This document shows positions 34,858 to 43,902 of a stretch of 43,902 bases of DNA, piece after piece. The stretch comes from Winogradskyella immobilis (lineage in GTDB: Bacteria; Bacteroidota; Bacteroidia; Flavobacteriales; Flavobacteriaceae). Location: the NCBI RefSeq assembly GCF_021887715.1, contig NZ_JAIQXX010000021.1:1-43902 (forward strand). The letters are read 5' to 3'. The stretch's first letter is position 1. Each line of letters starts with the position of its first letter. The position numbers were made by a program, and so were the translations under genes. The notes under the pieces were generated by a model. That model searched no databases and was not told the origin of the DNA. It saw only the letters and a program-made list of their open reading frames with translations.

Positions 34858-36024
34858 ATGGACAATAATTTCAAGATGGTTGCCAAAACTTTATTTGGCT
34901 TTGAAGATCTATTAGCAAAAGAGTTAACGCAATTAGGAGCGATGGAGGTAGAGAAAGGAGTGCGTAATGTGTCTTTTGTTGGAGATAAAGGGTTTATGTA
35001 CAAAGCCAATTTAGGTTTACGTACAGCTATAAAAATCTTGAAACCTATAAAATCATTCCGTGTTGTTAAAGAACAAGATCTTTATGATAATGTAAAAAAC
35101 ATAAAATGGGAAAAGTATTTAAAATCTAATGGTTCTTTAGCTGTTGATGCCACAGTACATTCTACAGTTTTTACACATTCGTTATATACAGCTTTAAAAA
35201 CTAAAGATGCTATAGTGGATCGGTTTAGAGCAAATACAGGAGAACGCCCTAATGTAGACTTGCGTTTTCCTGATATAAAAATAAATGTGCATATAGATCG
35301 TCAACGCTGTACAATTTCTTTAGATACTTCAGGAGAGTCTTTACATCAACGTGGTTATAAAACAGCGACTAATATTGCGCCAATTAACGAGGTGCTTGCT
35401 GCGGGTTTAATTCTATTAAGCGGTTGGGATGGACAGACCGATTTTATGGATCCTATGTGTGGTAGTGGTACTGTTTTAGCAGAAGCAGCAATGATAGCAT
35501 GTAATATTCCACCCAATTTAATGCGAAAAGAATTTGCTTTTGAGCGTTGGGAAGATTGGGATGTGAATTTATTTGAAAAGATCGAAGAATCCTTACTTAA
35601 AAAAACGCGAGACTTTCATTATAAGATTTTAGGATATGATAAATCTCCATCTGCGGTTACTAAAGCAAAAGAAAATATTAAGAATGCACATTTAGATGAG
35701 TTTATTCATATTCAGCATGAAGATTTCTTTAAAACACAAAAAGCAGGTACAGACAAATTGCATATGGTATTTAATCCACCTTATGGAGAGCGTTTAGAAA
35801 ATTTGAATGTGGAAGAATTCTATGGAGATATCGGTACAACTTTAAAGCACGGTTACCCAAATACAAATGCATGGTTAATTACTTCTAACCTAGAAGCATT
35901 AAAATTTGTAGGCTTACGTCCATCTCGAAAAATAAAATTATATAATGCTAAACTTGAAGCACGTTTTGTAAAATACGAAATGTATGAGGGTAGCAAGAAA
36001 GCAAAAAAGCAAATTAGAGATTAG
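34858..36024 (+). CDS. THUMP-domain class I RNA methyltransferase (RlmL N-domain-like)
   Basis: A 388-residue protein starting MDNNFKMVAKTLFGFEDLLA, the flavobacterial form of the family. It has an N-terminal THUMP domain, then a Rossmann methyltransferase with DPMCGSGTVLAEAA and the N6/N2-type motif NPPYGER. It resembles the m2G2445 half of 23S rRNA methyltransferase RlmL. I use the ATG at 34858; the open frame extends 33 codons upstream, but that part is not family-like. The next gene follows after 32 bases. Confidence 0.9.
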   Translation: MDNNFKMVAKTLFGFEDLLAKELTQLGAMEVEKGVRNVSFVGDKGFMYKANLGLRTAIKILKPIKSFRVVKEQDLYDNVKNIKWEKYLKSNGSLAVDATVHSTVFTHSLYTALKTKDAIVDRFRANTGERPNVDLRFPDIKINVHIDRQRCTISLDTSGESLHQRGYKTATNIAPINEVLAAGLILLSGWDGQTDFMDPMCGSGTVLAEAAMIACNIPPNLMRKEFAFERWEDWDVNLFEKIEESLLKKTRDFHYKILGYDKSPSAVTKAKENIKNAHLDEFIHIQHEDFFKTQKAGTDKLHMVFNPPYGERLENLNVEEFYGDIGTTLKHGYPNTNAWLITSNLEALKFVGLRPSRKIKLYNAKLEARFVKYEMYEGSKKAKKQIRD

Positions 36025-36056
36025 TATTACAATCAATAATAAAACAACAAAAGTAA

Positions 36057-37604
36057 ATGAAAGTCTTTTCAAAAGCACAAATATACGAAGGAGATAAGCT
36101 GACTTCAGAGCGCCAGAACATATCATCTACAGACTTAATGGAGCGCGCTGGCACACAAATCTTTAATTGGATGCATACCCGTATGCAAGGTGCTCAAGTG
36201 CCAATACATGTGTTTTGTGGCATAGGTAATAATGGAGGAGATGGTTTGGTTTTAGCGCGTCATTTAATTACACATGGTTATAATGTAATAACTTATGTGG
36301 TTAATTGTGGCAATAGCCGATCTAAAGATTTTTTAGAGAATTACGATCGTATAAAATCAGTAACTAAAGAATGGCCGCAACTTTTAAAATGCGAAAGTGA
36401 TTTCCCTGAAATACATAAAGATGACATCATTGTTGACGCTATTTTTGGAATAGGTTTAAATAAACCTGTTGACGGTTGGATAAAAGATATGTTTCATCAT
36501 TTTAAAGCCTCGCAAGCATTTACATTAGCGGTAGATATTCCTTCAGGATTGTATACAGATAAGGCTGTTGAAGATGCTAACGGAGTTGTTAGAGCAAATT
36601 ATACCTTAAGTTTTCAATCTCCAAAGTTAGTATTCTTTTTACCTGAAACAGCTGAATATACGATACAGTGGGAAGTTTTAGATATAGGTATTGATCGCGA
36701 GTATTTAATGACTACTGAAACTGAAGTAGAGTTGATTTCTAAACACGAAATTTTACCACTATATAAGCCTAGAGCAAAATTTGATCATAAAGGTATTTTT
36801 GGACATGGATTGATTGTAGGAGGAAGTTATGGTAAAATCGGAGCTGTTCATTTAGCAACTAAATCGGTTTTGTCGGTTGGATCTGGTGTGGCTACAGCAT
36901 ATATTCCTAAATGTGGTTACACCGCATTGCAAGCCAGCTTGCCAGAGGCTATGGTAATTACAGATGCTAATGAAGAACATTTAACTGCTATAGATTTTAA
37001 AATTAAACCTACAGCTATTGGTGTTGGTGTAGGATTAGGTACAGAAGTAAACACAATTAAAGCTTTTGAAGCTTTTTTGAAGATTAATAAAGCTCCATTA
37101 GTTATTGATGCAGATGCTCTAAATATAATTTCAAAGAAAAAGACATTGCTAAAATTATTACCAGAGCATTCTATACTGACTCCTCATGTTAAAGAGCTAG
37201 AAGGCTTAATTGGTAAATGGTCTGATGATTTTGAAAAACTTAAAAAAACGAAAGCATTTTCTTCTAAGTATAAAATTATAATTGTGATCAAAGGAGCTAA
37301 TACCATTACAGTTTATGGTAATAAGCTTTATGTCAATACAACGGGTAATCCAGGTATGGCAACAGCCGGTTCTGGAGATGTACTTACAGGGATTATTACA
37401 GGATTAATATGTCAAGGATATTCAGAAATTGAAGCTTCATTATTTGGTGTCTATTTACATGGAAGATCTGCCGATTTAGCATTAGAAGAATATGGATACC
37501 AAAGCCTTCTTGCTAGTAATATTATTGATTACATAGCTGAAGCTTATATCGATTTGTTTAAACAACCTGAGCAACCCGAAGTAGAAGTTGAAGGAGAAGA
37601 TTAA
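36057..37604 (+). CDS. nnr: Bifunctional NAD(P)H-hydrate epimerase / ADP-dependent dehydratase
   Basis: A 515-residue fusion of the two NAD(P)HX repair enzymes. Residues 1 to about 215 are the YjeF-N epimerase domain, with GIGNNGGDGLVLARHL; about 225-505 is the ribokinase-like dehydratase domain, with GIFGHGLIVGGSYGKIGA, VIDADALN, LTPHVKE and GNPGMATAGSGDVLTG. The protein restores NADH and NADPH damaged by hydration. It shares the strand with the preceding methyltransferase and may be co-transcribed. Confidence 0.94.
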   Translation: MKVFSKAQIYEGDKLTSERQNISSTDLMERAGTQIFNWMHTRMQGAQVPIHVFCGIGNNGGDGLVLARHLITHGYNVITYVVNCGNSRSKDFLENYDRIKSVTKEWPQLLKCESDFPEIHKDDIIVDAIFGIGLNKPVDGWIKDMFHHFKASQAFTLAVDIPSGLYTDKAVEDANGVVRANYTLSFQSPKLVFFLPETAEYTIQWEVLDIGIDREYLMTTETEVELISKHEILPLYKPRAKFDHKGIFGHGLIVGGSYGKIGAVHLATKSVLSVGSGVATAYIPKCGYTALQASLPEAMVITDANEEHLTAIDFKIKPTAIGVGVGLGTEVNTIKAFEAFLKINKAPLVIDADALNIISKKKTLLKLLPEHSILTPHVKELEGLIGKWSDDFEKLKKTKAFSSKYKIIIVIKGANTITVYGNKLYVNTTGNPGMATAGSGDVLTGIITGLICQGYSEIEASLFGVYLHGRSADLALEEYGYQSLLASNIIDYIAEAYIDLFKQPEQPEVEVEGED

Positions 37605-37680
37605 TTTAGATTGAGTTTTATGACATTGCTTTTTTTGCAACTTTCTTTAAAATTCTAACACTTTAAATTATTAACATTTA

Positions 37681-37711
37681 TTGTAAAGTTTAAAAGTTAT
37701 GTTCAACTTTG
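37681..37711 (+). promoter_or_regulatory. Candidate promoter of hutH
   Basis: TTG at 37681-37683, 20 bases, then CAACTTTG at 37704-37711, one mismatch from TAnnTTTG. It would give a leader of only about 13 bases before the ATG. Confidence 0.35.
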
Positions 37712-37730
37712 ATAAAATTAAACTTTAAAA

Positions 37731-39281
37731 ATGACTAAAACCTATACAATATCTTCAGAACGTTTAACACTAAAAGCTATAAATGATATCATTTTTAATG
37801 ATAGAAAAATTAAACTTTCAGATCAGGTTATTTCAAATATAAAAAAATCGAAAACCTATTTAGACGCTAAACTTTCTGAAAGTGATAAACCTTTTTATGG
37901 TATAAATACAGGTTTTGGTTCATTATATGATGTAAAAATTTCTAAACGCGATTTAACAAAATTGCAAGAAAACCTGGTGATGTCTCATGCTTGTGGAACA
38001 GGAGACAAAGTGCCAGAGGTCATTGTAAAAATTATGTTGCTTTTAAAAATTAAATCTCTAAGTTTTGGACATAGCGGTGTGCAACTGTCTACAGTTAATC
38101 GCTTAATTGACTTTTTTAACAATGACATTTTTCCTTTTGTATATACCCAAGGTTCACTAGGTGCTTCAGGCGATTTAGCTCCTTTGGCACACTTATCATT
38201 GCCATTGATAGGTAAAGGCAAAGTGACTTATCGGAAACGTTTAGTGAATACGACTACAGTTTTAAAAAAATTTAATTGGAAACCTATAAAATTAGAAGCT
38301 AAAGAAGGATTAGCTTTATTAAATGGAACGCAGTTTATGACAGCTTATGGAGTATACTGTTTATTATTGTCTCATAAAACATCTTACTTAGCAGATATAG
38401 TAGCTAGTATTTCTTTAGATGCATACGATGGTCGTATAGATCCGTTTAATGATTTAGTACACCTTATAAGACCACATGCTGGACAGCTTAAAGTAGCTAG
38501 ACGTTTTACTGAATTTTTAAAAGATAGTGAGCTGATTCATCGTAAAAAAGAACACGTTCAAGATCCGTATTCATTTCGATGTATTCCTCAAGTTCATGGG
38601 GCTACAAAAGACACGATTGACTTTGTTGAAAAAACCATGATTACAGAAATTAATTCAGTGACAGATAACCCTAATATTTTCCCTGATGAGGACGAAATTA
38701 TTTCTGCAGGTAATTTTCACGGCCAACCATTAGCTCTAGCTTTTGATTATTTAAAGATTGCCATGGCTGAGATTGGAAATATTTCTGAGCGTCGCATTTT
38801 TCAATTAATTTCAGGGCAAAGAGGTTTACCAGCATTTTTAGTTGATAATCCAGGATTAAATTCGGGGTTTATGATTCCTCAATATACTGCAGCGAGTATA
38901 GTAAGTGCTAATAAACAGTTGGCCACGCCAGCCAGTATCGATAGTATTGTGTCTAGTAATGGACAAGAAGATCATGTGAGTATGGGAGCAAATGCAGCGA
39001 CACAAGCTTATAATTTAATACGTAATGTAGAACGTATTATTGCTATTGAGTTGTTTAATGCTTCACAAGCTATGGTATTTAGAAAACCTTATAAATCTTC
39101 AACATTTATAGAGCTATTTTTAAAGGCTTACAGAAAAGAAATTCCTTTTATTAAAAGTGATGAGATATTGCATGATGATATAGAGAAAACCATTCAATTT
39201 TTAAAGAAATATAACATTACAGATTTCGAATTATTCCTTAATGATTATGGAATAAAAGCAGATCTTTTAGAGACTGAATAA
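37731..39281 (+). CDS. hutH: Histidine ammonia-lyase
   Basis: A 516-residue aromatic amino acid lyase. The MIO cofactor triad is A145-S146-G147 in LGASGDLAPLAHL, in the expected place. FYGINTGFGSL near residue 63 and NSVTDNPNIF and QEDHVSMGANAA further on are also HAL-type. It deaminates histidine to urocanate, the first step of histidine use. The other hut genes are not in the window, so the pathway is dispersed or continues elsewhere. A tyrosine or phenylalanine substrate is less likely because of the HAL-like pattern. Confidence 0.92.
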   Translation: MTKTYTISSERLTLKAINDIIFNDRKIKLSDQVISNIKKSKTYLDAKLSESDKPFYGINTGFGSLYDVKISKRDLTKLQENLVMSHACGTGDKVPEVIVKIMLLLKIKSLSFGHSGVQLSTVNRLIDFFNNDIFPFVYTQGSLGASGDLAPLAHLSLPLIGKGKVTYRKRLVNTTTVLKKFNWKPIKLEAKEGLALLNGTQFMTAYGVYCLLLSHKTSYLADIVASISLDAYDGRIDPFNDLVHLIRPHAGQLKVARRFTEFLKDSELIHRKKEHVQDPYSFRCIPQVHGATKDTIDFVEKTMITEINSVTDNPNIFPDEDEIISAGNFHGQPLALAFDYLKIAMAEIGNISERRIFQLISGQRGLPAFLVDNPGLNSGFMIPQYTAASIVSANKQLATPASIDSIVSSNGQEDHVSMGANAATQAYNLIRNVERIIAIELFNASQAMVFRKPYKSSTFIELFLKAYRKEIPFIKSDEILHDDIEKTIQFLKKYNITDFELFLNDYGIKADLLETE

Positions 39282-39308
39282 TAATTTTATTTTTTAATAT
39301 ACAAAAAT

Positions 39309-39416
39309 TTAATTATCTAGTAATGAACAATTTATAATTTTATCAAATTGCTTTTCGTAAACAGAATCTAGCTTTTCAATCTTATCATTTTCGATCTCTA
39401 ATTCAAAGAAAAACAT
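39309..39416 (-). pseudogene. Possible small ORF or remnant after hutH
   Basis: In the 348-bp gap 39282-39629 the minus strand has an ATG at 39416 and TAA at 39311-39309, giving 35 charged residues (FELEIENDKIEKLDSVYEK, then FDKIINC). The frame is open for a few codons upstream. It reads like the C-terminal tail of a lost gene or a tiny protein, with no family recognised. The remaining gap is AT-rich and may hold the promoter of the giant gene, but I see no consensus box worth marking. Confidence 0.25.
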
Positions 39417-39629
39417 GTCCTTTAGCGAATAAATTTACACTTTGTCTAAAAGGCTAAATTTAATCAAGAATGTTGTCTGTGATTTTATATTTTTATAATC
39501 GTTAAAGAAGATGTTAATTCTATTTTGACATATATAAAGGCATTGATTAGTAGCAAATTAAAGCCCTTAACTACCTTATTTTTAGCATACTCATGTTTGT
39601 TTTAATTAGCATTAATTCAACTATTAAAC

Positions 39630-42600
39630 ATGTCTATGTACAATTTTACTCAAGTATTAAAGAATTTATCTGTAACAGCGAAGAAAGCATTTTTGTTAAA
39701 ACAGGCTTTTAAAAGTGTAATTACCTTTATGGTTTTTGCTCTTTTTTTTATGTTATCTAACTCAATAGGAGGTCAATCTTATTTACAGGAAGATAATATT
39801 CAGCAAACCAGTACAACTCAATACGTCTATTCTACGGAAGATACTATAGATGATAATGAGCCTATTAACTATGCTGTAGTCGATGATTCTCCGAGTTATG
39901 GACCTGTATACAAATCTTACCAAGCTATTGAGTGCTATCTCAATGTGGATATAGGAGAAGATGTAACTATCTGTGATGGAGATGAGGTTACACTAACAGC
40001 TAGTGTTAGTGGAGAATCTCAATGTCAAGAGTGTGAAATAGTTGAAGAAAGCGTAACTATACCTTTAGATATCTGGGAAGCTGATACTAGACAAATCTGT
40101 AATGACGAATTTACATCTACTACTCAAGATGAGTATGAAGATATTGTGCCATTTGACGACCCTATATTAGATTCTACAAAAGAGGTAACATCTATTGAGA
40201 TTCAATTTAACGTAGCAGCATGTTATGGCACAGAAGAACAGAATAATCACTCTTACCCTATAGAATTAAATGGAACGGTTATTGGATATTTTAATCCAAC
40301 AGAACTTCCATGTCAAACAGATGTTTGTGAGTCAACTCCTCCTGTAACGTATACTATAGATTCTACAATATATAACTATAATGGATCTAATGAAATAGAT
40401 TTAAATTTCGATACTATTGGTGCTCATATTTGTGTAGCAAATATTGATGTAACACTTAATACAGAAAAAGAAGTTTGTGTTGATGTCGATTCCTCAGTTT
40501 CTTATTTATGGTCTACAGGTGAAGAAACGGAATCAATAACTGTTGATAAAGATGGAGTATATAGTGTTACAGTAACAGATTGCGAAGGTTGTGAAGCTAC
40601 TGACGAAATTGAAGTAACAGTAACTTCATTGACAGCTGAAGTTACAACTACAGAAGCACGATGTGATTCTGAAACAATTAAAGTTTGTGACTTATTTGAT
40701 TACAACGGATCTAGGACAATTTGGTTGCCTAATTTTGGTGGTTCTGGTAAAACAGCACGATTTTCTTTTATAGAAAACTCAGGAAAACTATATCAATACA
40801 CTGATGGAACAGCGCATTTAGTTGCAAAAGCTGAAAGAACAGATAACTCAAATGAACAAGTTGCTGTTTCTGTTTGGCTTACAGATAGAAAAGATTGGAA
40901 TGACTGGAGTAGTGAAAGTGGAAAAACTTATAAAAACGGTGGAGGCTTATCTGATGCTTATTTAGATTGGGATTATTATGTAATAGATGATTCTAAACCA
41001 AACACAATAACAGGTTTATTAGACCTTGCAGGTTTACAATTAGATTTAACAACTAGAGATAGTAGGTATGGGGTACAAGTAGGTGAAGGAGCTAATGATA
41101 AAGATTCTTCTTTCGGAGTTTCATTTTGGTTTAATTATACAAGTTCTACTCCTAATTTCAATGGAAGAGGTGATTTTAATATAGGTGCTTCATGTGCTGA
41201 AGCAGAAAGTTGTGGAGCTACAGCTTCTGTATCAGTAAATGGAGGAACACCACCATTTGTTTTCAGTTGGTCTAATGGGTTCTATGGAAATCATATAAAA
41301 GGACTTTGTCCAGGAGATTTTAGTGTAACTATTACAGATGCGAACGGTTGCGCTACAACAGAGAATTTTACAATAGTAGAAAGCCCATCTCCTGAAGTAA
41401 CAATTGCAGATATAGAATCAGTATGCTCTAAAGATACAGGGAATGATTTAGCTTTATTAGCATCATCAGATGATGATATAGTAAGTTGGTCTTGGAGTAC
41501 TAATGGTACTGCAGAATTTAGTGATGATAGCATTCCAAACCCAACAGTAACAAAAGTAACTGATGATGAGGTGTTGAGAGTAACGGTTACAGATGGTAAT
41601 GGTTGTACAGCATCAGCAGAAATAACTGTTGAGGTAATAGTATGCTGTGTGCCTTCTGCAGAGTGTAAATTACCGCCAACACGTACTATAGCCTGTTCTA
41701 CAGAATATCCAGATACCTATAGAGATTATAATGATGTGTTTGAAAATGTAGAATCTTGTGGAGGAGTAGTAACTATGGGGGTTTCTAATACTACGCCGGT
41801 TGTAGAAACAACGGATTCTGGAGTTATAAAAACTAAGATTAGAACTTATACGCTTTATGTAGATGGAATAGAAATCGCAACTTGTACCCAAGAATTAATT
41901 ATAACCAATAACACACCTATATTTATAGGTGAAGGTGATGGATTTTCTCAAGACGATATATTAGATATAGATTTTGATGGTTGTATGCCAGAGAATAATT
42001 TAGAATTTGAGATATCAGAAGACTTATTTCAAGATTGTGGAGGTTCTATAGTAAGTAATACGTATATAGACTCTAGAATTATAAACGTTAGAGGTGATGA
42101 TTGCGATTGGTATATTACGGTGCGTATTAAGGCGGAAGGTTTTCAAGGACCACCATTAATTTTTGAGCAAGAGTTCCATGGAGGTGATAATATAGCACCA
42201 GAGATTAGTGATGCAGGATCAGACATAACAATCGAGTGTACAGATACGCCTGAGTTCACACCACCAACGGCTACAGATAACTGCGGTGAAGTAACAATAG
42301 AACAAGTAGGAGCTGATGTACGTGAAGATGGAGACTGTGCAAATGAGTACAGATTAACAAGAACATGGAAGGCAGTAGATACTTGTGGAAATGAGAGTGG
42401 TACAGTAAGCCAAACAATTACTGTTCAAGATACAACAGGCCCAGAGTTAATTGATGATTGTAATGAGAATGAATTTGTTATAAAAACGAGTGAGTTTCCA
42501 TATGCAGATTGTCCAGCAGATGCAGAAGCAGATGTTTATGTAGGACAAGAAATAACGGTAGAAGGCTTATTTACAGTAGCAGGTATAGATTTAGGCGCAC

Positions 42601-43902
42601 CTTCGCTTAATTTATCTTTAGTACAGTGTTTTACAGATAATTGCTCAGAAACAGAAAATTTAACATACCGAGTACGAGAAGTAGATAATGGAAAATCAGA
42701 TGGATGTGATCGCTTAATAACAGTATATATAGAAGCTATAGATGAGTGTGGTAACGAATCTGTTGGTACTTTACGTTGTCAATTTAGAATTATTGATGAT
42801 ACAGCACCAACAATAACTCAACCAGCAGACATAACAATCGAGTGTACAGATACGCCTGAGTTCACACCACCAACGGCTACAGATAACTGCGGTGAAGCAA
42901 CAATAGAACAAGTAGGAAAAGATATACGCGAAGAAGGAGACTGTCCAAATGAGTACAGATTAACAAGAACATGGAAGGCAGAAGATGCTTGTGGAAACAT
43001 GAGTGGTACAGTAAGCCAGACTATTTCAGTAATAGCACCAGAAATAGATGTAGATGGTCCAGAAGACATAGAATTAACACAGCCAGAAGATTATACAACT
43101 TTAGCAGAATTGCAAGCAGCATATCAAGCTTGGTTAGCTGAGTTTGTAACATTAGAAGCAGGTTGTGGTGATGAAGGAGCTTTCGAAGGAGAAGTTCCTA
43201 GTATAGAAGATTTTGAAATTTGTAGTGATATAAATATAACATTAACTTATAGTGCTAATGATGGTTGTTCAGAAGATTCTGTAACAGCAAGCTTTAAAGC
43301 AGATGCAGATAATATGTTAACCCTTATTGAAGGGGAAGATTTAACGCCACAAGATTTGAATTTAGATCTTACAGGTTGTATGCCAGAAGATGATTTTAGT
43401 TTAGATGTAGAAAGAGATTTATTCCAAGATTGTTTTGGTAATGTTGTAAATAATTCAAGACTTTTATTACAAACTGCTGAAGTTACAGGGACAGATTGTG
43501 ATTGGACGGTTACTGTAACTATTACTGTTACTGGTGATACAGACCCACCATTAGTTTTCACGGAGACATTCCAAGGTGGTGATCAAGAAGCTCCAGTAAT
43601 AACATTAGGTGAAGGAGTAGCACCAAGTGGTACAGATTTTGGCTGTTCAGTGCCGCCTGTACCAACATTTACAGCTACTGATAATTGTGCGGAAGGTTTA
43701 ACCGCAGATGTAGATTTTGAAGATACTGTTGATGGTTGTATTAATACTCGAGTATATACAGCAACAGCTTCAGACGGTTGTAATGATGCGATTCCTGTTG
43801 AAGTTGTTTACACATGGACAGTAGATGAAGATAGCCCAGTTATTTCAACGACATCAGAGAGTGGTGAATTAGAATGTAATGCAAGGATAACTCCACCAGT
43901 AT
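39630..43902 (+). CDS. Giant SprB-repeat/HYR-like surface protein (partial, runs off right edge)
   Basis: An uninterrupted frame from ATG 39630 to the window end, 1,424 codons so far. A long N-terminal extension leads to a signal segment (about 30-48). An Ig-like Cys-containing domain (near 285-335) is followed by an unassigned globular domain (about 358-520). A SprB repeat follows (about 528-588, with GGTPPFVFSWSNG and VTITDANGC). From residue 600 on there are repeated HYR-like and Cys-rich units. SprB repeats occur in flavobacterial gliding adhesins and T9SS cargo; a C-terminal sorting domain is expected beyond the edge. It is rich in Asp, Glu and Thr. Confidence 0.85.
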   Translation, partial: MSMYNFTQVLKNLSVTAKKAFLLKQAFKSVITFMVFALFFMLSNSIGGQSYLQEDNIQQTSTTQYVYSTEDTIDDNEPINYAVVDDSPSYGPVYKSYQAIECYLNVDIGEDVTICDGDEVTLTASVSGESQCQECEIVEESVTIPLDIWEADTRQICNDEFTSTTQDEYEDIVPFDDPILDSTKEVTSIEIQFNVAACYGTEEQNNHSYPIELNGTVIGYFNPTELPCQTDVCESTPPVTYTIDSTIYNYNGSNEIDLNFDTIGAHICVANIDVTLNTEKEVCVDVDSSVSYLWSTGEETESITVDKDGVYSVTVTDCEGCEATDEIEVTVTSLTAEVTTTEARCDSETIKVCDLFDYNGSRTIWLPNFGGSGKTARFSFIENSGKLYQYTDGTAHLVAKAERTDNSNEQVAVSVWLTDRKDWNDWSSESGKTYKNGGGLSDAYLDWDYYVIDDSKPNTITGLLDLAGLQLDLTTRDSRYGVQVGEGANDKDSSFGVSFWFNYTSSTPNFNGRGDFNIGASCAEAESCGATASVSVNGGTPPFVFSWSNGFYGNHIKGLCPGDFSVTITDANGCATTENFTIVESPSPEVTIADIESVCSKDTGNDLALLASSDDDIVSWSWSTNGTAEFSDDSIPNPTVTKVTDDEVLRVTVTDGNGCTASAEITVEVIVCCVPSAECKLPPTRTIACSTEYPDTYRDYNDVFENVESCGGVVTMGVSNTTPVVETTDSGVIKTKIRTYTLYVDGIEIATCTQELIITNNTPIFIGEGDGFSQDDILDIDFDGCMPENNLEFEISEDLFQDCGGSIVSNTYIDSRIINVRGDDCDWYITVRIKAEGFQGPPLIFEQEFHGGDNIAPEISDAGSDITIECTDTPEFTPPTATDNCGEVTIEQVGADVREDGDCANEYRLTRTWKAVDTCGNESGTVSQTITVQDTTGPELIDDCNENEFVIKTSEFPYADCPADAEADVYVGQEITVEGLFTVAGIDLGAPSLNLSLVQCFTDNCSETENLTYRVREVDNGKSDGCDRLITVYIEAIDECGNESVGTLRCQFRIIDDTAPTITQPADITIECTDTPEFTPPTATDNCGEATIEQVGKDIREEGDCPNEYRLTRTWKAEDACGNMSGTVSQTISVIAPEIDVDGPEDIELTQPEDYTTLAELQAAYQAWLAEFVTLEAGCGDEGAFEGEVPSIEDFEICSDINITLTYSANDGCSEDSVTASFKADADNMLTLIEGEDLTPQDLNLDLTGCMPEDDFSLDVERDLFQDCFGNVVNNSRLLLQTAEVTGTDCDWTVTVTITVTGDTDPPLVFTETFQGGDQEAPVITLGEGVAPSGTDFGCSVPPVPTFTATDNCAEGLTADVDFEDTVDGCINTRVYTATASDGCNDAIPVEVVYTWTVDEDSPVISTTSESGELECNARITPPV
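41931..42210 (+). repeat. Cys-rich repeat family A, copy 1
   Basis: A unit of the giant protein reading GEGDGFSQDDIL, GCMPENNLEF, DLFQDCGG, DDCDWYITV, PPLIFEQEFHGGD. Its paralogue lies at 43329-43595 with the same order of landmarks. It precedes an HYR-like unit. Confidence 0.7.
42222..42427 (+). repeat. HYR-like repeat, copy 1
   Basis: Encodes an IECTDTPEFTPPTATDNCGE-type unit ending in SGTVSQTI. It is nearly identical in DNA to 42828-43033: the first 70 bases match exactly and the copies have no length change over about 200 bases. Confidence 0.85.
42828..43033 (+). repeat. HYR-like repeat, copy 2
   Basis: Second copy, 606 bases after the first, in the same frame. The 70-base identical block suggests recent duplication or gene conversion within the giant gene. 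Confidence 0.85.
43329..43595 (+). repeat. Cys-rich repeat family A, copy 2
   Basis: A unit reading EGEDLTPQDLN, GCMPEDDFSLDV, DLFQDCFG, TDCDWTVTV, PPLVFTETFQGGD. It is clearly homologous to 41931-42210 but much more diverged than the HYR-like pair. Confidence 0.7.

Noticed and set aside
41291..43561. Minus-strand open frames inside the giant gene
   Set aside because: They mirror the low-stop Thr/Asp-rich repeats of the plus-strand frame and carry no features of their own.

Overview
The window looks like chromosomal DNA of a low-GC marine-type member of the Flavobacteriaceae (Bacteroidota). Supporting signs are the AT-rich sequence, ATG/TTG/GTG starts without clear Shine-Dalgarno sequences, several -7 boxes of the Bacteroidota type TAnnTTTG, and family-typical genes: DUF4294 and DUF4268 proteins, an orphan membrane-anchored FMN glutamate-synthase-like protein, a SprB-repeat surface protein and a YciO-type Sua5 protein. 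The genus is not determined (a Winogradskyella/Lacinutrix/Olleya-like relative is a guess).

Region 1 (1-3180) is accessory and is the most unusual part. On the minus strand, in one direction, lie a complete tyrosine recombinase, an attI-like site just after its stop codon, then single-gene units separated by long imperfect-hairpin sites of 140-200 bp: a secreted thioredoxin-like protein, an adenylate-kinase-like protein without a P-loop, and the start of a lipoprotein. The first bases of each complete unit are exactly complementary to the left box of the hairpin at that unit's own end. This is what the integron cassette model (crossover at G|TT) predicts. The recombinase is not a classical IntI and points the 'wrong' way, so this looks like a divergent Bacteroidota integron-like system that standard integron searches could miss.

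Region 2 (3475-13483, all minus strand) is ordinary metabolism: yebC, pterin dehydratase, an NAD-dependent sugar-nucleotide-type reductase, glutaminase, gcvT, a GH113-like lipoprotein with a large unrecognised N-terminal half, a small membrane protein, the FMN glutamate-synthase-like protein and a secreted M20 amidohydrolase. Region 3 (13872-21638, mostly plus) holds a UvrD/PcrA helicase, a 7-bp tandem repeat, yciO, a convergent Bcr/CflA efflux pump, a DinB-fold protein, an ABC exporter and a secreted amidohydrolase, closed by a strong bidirectional terminator.

Region 4 (21776-28778, minus) has an acyl-CoA carboxylase operon (carrier, biotin carboxylase, carboxyltransferase) and a tightly overlapping M42 peptidase / class V aminotransferase / Nudix / PrsW operon. 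Region 5 (28906-34802) has DUF4294 and hemolysin III genes on plus, then a run of small minus-strand genes (VOC, GNAT, SMP-30-like propeller, DUF4268, ZIP transporter, methyltransferase). Region 6 (34858-43902, plus) has a THUMP rRNA methyltransferase, the bifunctional NAD(P)HX repair enzyme, histidine ammonia-lyase and the first 1,424 codons of a giant repeat-rich surface protein that runs off the right edge. No tRNA, rRNA or CRISPR array was seen.
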